A stretch of 5,372 bases of DNA from Hyphomicrobiales bacterium (GTDB taxonomy: Bacteria > Pseudomonadota > Alphaproteobacteria > Rhizobiales > Afifellaceae): positions 1 through 5,372 of the forward strand of contig JACCSN010000221.1 of assembly GCA_013812985.1 (NCBI GenBank), read 5' to 3'. A program made the position numbers and the translations under genes. A model generated the notes under the pieces. It was not told the DNA's origin and did no database searches. It saw nothing but the letters and a program-made list of their open reading frames with translations. Below are positions 4,502-5,372 of this stretch, piece after piece. Numbering within the stretch: the stretch's first letter is position 1; every line of letters starts with the position of its first letter.

Positions 4502-5372
4502 ACGAAGCTATCCACCACCCGCTTCTGACCCGCCTTGTCGAAATCCACCGTGAGCTTGTTGCCGTCGACTGCGGCGACGGTGCCGGGGCCGAATTTCTGG
4601 TGAAGAATGCGGTCGCCGCGGCTGAAGCGAGCGTCGCCGCCGATGACGCTCTTGGCGATGAGCTCGCCTTCGATGGTGACCGGCTGCCGTTGGGCGCGTT
4701 TGCGTGGATCGACGGTGTCGCGATTGGCTTGCGCGCGCTGCCAGCCCGGCGTGCGGTAGGCGGAGTTGAACGGCTCCATCTTGTCGAAGCGGGAACCGCC
4801 GTAACCGCCCATCCCGCCGCCGCCATAACCGCCATAGCTCGCCGGCTCCGACACCTCGACATGCGCCTCCGGTAGATCGTCGAGGAAACGGGAGGGGAGG
4901 GTTGATTGCCAGAGGCCATGGACGCGGCGGTTGGAGACGAACCAGATCGCCGCGTTTTTCCGGGCGCGGGTCAGGCCGACATAAGCAAGCCGGCGCTCCT
5001 CTTCGAGCCCGGCGCGGCCGTTCTCGTCTATGGCGCGCTGATGCGGGAACAGGCCTTCCTCCCAGCCGGGCAGGTAGACCACGTCGAACTCCAGCCCCTT
5101 GGCGGAATGCAGCGTCATGATCGAGACCGCCTCCTCGCCGGCGGCGCCCTCGGCGTCCATGACCAGCGAGACGTGCTCGAGGAAGCCGCCGAGCGATTCG
5201 TATTCGCCCATGTTGTTGATGAGCTCCTTGAGGTTTTCGAGCCGCCCCGGCGCCTCGGCGGACCGGTCGTGCTGCCACATCTCGGTGTAGCCGGATTCCT
5301 CCAGGATCATTTCGGCCAGGTCGGTATGGCGCATCGCCTCGATGGCTTCCGACCAGCGGGTAAAACTCCGGA
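4489..5372 (-). CDS. uvrD: ATP-dependent DNA helicase UvrD/PcrA, C-terminal part
   Basis: The frame is open to the right edge, so the N-terminus, including the Walker A motif, lies outside; about 293 residues are visible. UvrD/PcrA proteins are superfamily 1A 3'-to-5' helicases acting in nucleotide excision and mismatch repair. Counting from the first visible residue, the helicase domain 2B/2A region includes RWSEAIEAMR. Motif V-type TLHSAKGLEFD is at 86-96, then LPGWEEGLFPH, and motif VI EERRLAYVGLTRAR at 124-137. A Gly/Tyr-rich linker (GGYGGGGMGGYGG) follows, and then the C-terminal Tudor-like domain with QKFGPGTV at 258-265, ending VVDSFVEAA. This domain contacts RNA polymerase in PcrA/UvrD studies. 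It converges with the small acidic gene and is separated from prmA, on the same strand, by the accessory genes. Confidence 0.95.
   Translation of the reverse strand, partial: RSFTRWSEAIEAMRHTDLAEMILEESGYTEMWQHDRSAEAPGRLENLKELINNMGEYESLGGFLEHVSLVMDAEGAAGEEAVSIMTLHSAKGLEFDVVYLPGWEEGLFPHQRAIDENGRAGLEEERRLAYVGLTRARKNAAIWFVSNRRVHGLWQSTLPSRFLDDLPEAHVEVSEPASYGGYGGGGMGGYGGSRFDKMEPFNSAYRTPGWQRAQANRDTVDPRKRAQRQPVTIEGELIAKSVIGGDARFSRGDRILHQKFGPGTVAAVDGNKLTVDFDKAGQKRVVDSFVEAA

Noticed and set aside
4795..4845. Imperfect repeats in uvrD as a possible repeat array
   Set aside because: They encode the Gly/Tyr-rich linker that commonly separates the helicase core from the C-terminal domain in alphaproteobacterial UvrD. 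This is ordinary low complexity.
4508..5278. 256-residue open frame on the minus strand inside uvrD
   Set aside because: It is a second frame of the helicase gene, extremely rich in Arg, with no motif; the other frame carries helicase motifs V and VI.

Overview
The window looks like part of a GC-rich alphaproteobacterial chromosome, probably of the Hyphomicrobiales type. This is inferred from protein character and high-GC codon use, not from a database match. The two edges carry housekeeping genes on the minus strand. A UvrD/PcrA-type DNA helicase is cut by the right edge (4489-5372). prmA, the ribosomal protein L11 methyltransferase, lies at 146-1051 and is followed by the first codons of an aminopeptidase P-like gene (1-40).

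Between uvrD and prmA lies about 3.4 kb of accessory genes. Reading leftward on the minus strand these are a flavin-dependent aromatic-ring-hydroxylase-like monooxygenase (1649-2770), a MazE-like (DUF3018-type) antitoxin (1390-1608) and a PemK/MazF-type toxin (1067-1393). The toxin ends 15 bases before prmA. Monooxygenase, antitoxin, toxin, prmA and pepP could be one transcript, because all gaps are short: 40 nt, a 4-nt overlap, 15 nt and 105 nt.

On the plus strand, divergent from the monooxygenase across a 261-base intergenic region, are two genes I regard as the most unusual content. The first (3032-4327) encodes a putative zinc metalloprotease without a signal peptide. It has a snapalysin-like HExxHxxGxxD motif and a six-cysteine segment. 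The second (4140-4463) encodes a 107-residue acidic protein of unknown function with its own strong ribosome binding site. The two proteins share a short spaced motif (Q-x5-K-x2-R-x3-G-x2-W). The first reading frame runs 188 bases into the second gene as an arginine-rich tail, which suggests a lost stop or frameshift. They may form a protease-partner system (inhibitor, chaperone or substrate), but this is inference.

The toxin appears to have lost the arginine that is catalytic in characterised MazF enzymes (Leu in its place), so the toxin-antitoxin pair may be partly decayed or altered. No tRNA, rRNA, CRISPR array, insertion sequence or attachment site was recognised.
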